Shown: piece after piece, positions 4,687 to 5,355 of the stretch
How the letters are laid out: every line of letters starts with the position of its first letter
Position numbering within the stretch: the first letter of the stretch is position 1
DNA from: Solirubrobacter sp044865965
GTDB taxonomy: Bacteria > Actinomycetota > Thermoleophilia > Solirubrobacterales > Solirubrobacteraceae
Length of the DNA: 5,355 bases
Direction: 5' to 3'
Assembly (NCBI GenBank): GCA_044865965.1
Contig: JBIOTP010000331.1
Location: 1-5,355 of the forward strand
The notes under the pieces: model-generated
What the model was told of the DNA's origin: nothing
What the model saw: the letters and a program-made list of their open reading frames with translations, nothing else
Database searches by the model: none
Program-made: the position numbers and the translations under genes

Positions 4687-5355
4687 TCACTCGATCAGCC
4701 TCACTTCGAGTCCGCCGCCGGGGCCGATCGGCTGGCCGGCGCCCGACATCAGGCCGAGGATCCGCGCGACGTAGCCTCGGGTCTCAGCGATGGCCGGGAT
4801 GCAGCCGCACGCCGCCACCTTTGCCGACCCGGCGTCGTAGGCCGCGAGCGCGAGCGGGACGGACCCGAACTGCCGCAGCAGGTCGCGCATCATGTGGGCC
4901 TGCGCATCGATCGCCTGCTCGGCGTCGAACGGGTCGTCGAGCCCGTACGCCTCCGCGGTGCCGGGCATGAACTGCGCGATCCCCTGGGCACCGGCGCGTG
5001 AGATCGCAAACGGGTTGAAGTTGGATTCGGCATACAGCTGCGCCGCGAGCAGCGCCGCCGACACATTCCAGCGCTGCGCCGCGCGCGCCAGGACGGGTGC
5101 GAACCGCGCGGGCACGAAGCCCGGCACGGCGCCGCGCGCGACGCCGGCCGCGCCATCCCCGAGCCCCGCCGCCGCCCCCGCATCGCTCGCCGCCCCGGCC
5201 CCCGCGGCCGTCCCGGTATCCCTCGCCGCCCCGGCCGCCCTCGTGTCTCTCACACCCCCGGCGCGCGGGCTCGACTGCGGGTTGAGCGCGTACCCGTAAT
5301 GCCAGGGCTCCCACGAGTAGCGCTGGATGAAGTGAAACGCGCCCGCGTGCGCGGC
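4687..5355 (-). CDS. Peptidoglycan hydrolase: M15/VanY-type carboxypeptidase end fused to SLT lytic transglycosylase (5' end outside window)
   Basis: The frame ends in TGA at 4689-4687 and is open to the right edge, giving 222 visible residues. Residues 7-22, FHFIQRYSWEPWHYGY, match the C-terminal zinc-site motif of M15 D-Ala-D-Ala carboxypeptidases: Glu16 as general base and His19 as zinc ligand in EPWH, by analogy with VanX/VanY. An Ala/Gly/Asp-rich linker follows (~27-75). The SLT domain (~80-204) has the catalytic Glu110 in AESNFNP, then AGAQGIAQFMPGTAEAYGL, ALAAYDAGSAKV (usually AYNAG) and ETRGYVARILGL. The first domain trims peptide stems and the second cleaves MurNAc-GlcNAc bonds, so the protein probably acts outside the membrane; a signal peptide would lie upstream of the window. 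A GTG at 5253 could pass for a start, but that would cut off the M15 motif. Fifty-nine bases separate the stop from the next gene. Confidence 0.9.
   Translation of the reverse strand, partial: AAHAGAFHFIQRYSWEPWHYGYALNPQSSPRAGGVRDTRAAGAARDTGTAAGAGAASDAGAAAGLGDGAAGVARGAVPGFVPARFAPVLARAAQRWNVSAALLAAQLYAESNFNPFAISRAGAQGIAQFMPGTAEAYGLDDPFDAEQAIDAQAHMMRDLLRQFGSVPLALAAYDAGSAKVAACGCIPAIAETRGYVARILGLMSGAGQPIGPGGGLEVRLIE

Noticed and set aside
3871..5001. 376-codon plus-strand frame spanning two minus-strand genes
   Set aside because: It crosses the intergenic gap and both gene ends, is extremely Arg/Pro-rich, and shows no domain.

Overview
The window comes from a very GC-rich bacterial chromosome. 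Reading frames stay open on both strands, and real codons end almost always in G or C. Gene content and protein style (an actinobacterial-type lytic transglycosylase with a CGCIP...ETRGYVARIL tail, GTG starts, a possible leaderless promoter) suggest a high-GC actinobacterium, perhaps of the Thermoleophilia/Solirubrobacterales type. That placement is a guess from sequence style and was not searched.

Layout: the plus strand carries one gene, the C-terminal ~40% of phosphoenolpyruvate carboxylase (ppc, 2-1120), cut by the left edge. Everything else is on the minus strand and is transcribed from right to left towards ppc. In order of transcription these are: (1) the 3' part of a cell-wall hydrolase joining the end of an M15/VanY-type D,D-carboxypeptidase domain to an SLT lytic transglycosylase domain (4687 to beyond 5355); (2) a 924-residue protein with two tandem GNAT-like domains, a short Gly-Pro repeat linker, an unrecognised middle region and a SAM-dependent methyltransferase domain (1853-4627); (3) a 30-codon, strongly basic small ORF (1720-1812); (4) a single-domain GNAT acetyltransferase gene broken by a frameshift (1117-1639), whose stop overlaps that of ppc.

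The genes do not form an obvious single pathway. Ppc is central metabolism (anaplerotic oxaloacetate formation) and the M15-SLT protein remodels peptidoglycan. The GNAT-methyltransferase fusion has no substrate that can be read from the sequence. Gaps between the minus-strand genes are short (59 nt, 40 nt and 80 nt), so co-transcription is possible. However, the 59-nt gap upstream of the fusion gene holds a TTGACA element inside an inverted repeat, so that gene may have its own promoter.

The parts most worth a second look are the GNAT-GNAT-methyltransferase fusion, a 45-bp tandem duplication beside its SAM-binding motif, the 24-bp repeat linker, the unannotated basic mini-ORF, the promoter/palindrome cluster at 4625-4671, and the frameshift in the terminal GNAT gene. 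No tRNA, rRNA, CRISPR array, insertion sequence or integration site was seen, and no intergenic stretch reaches 300 bases.
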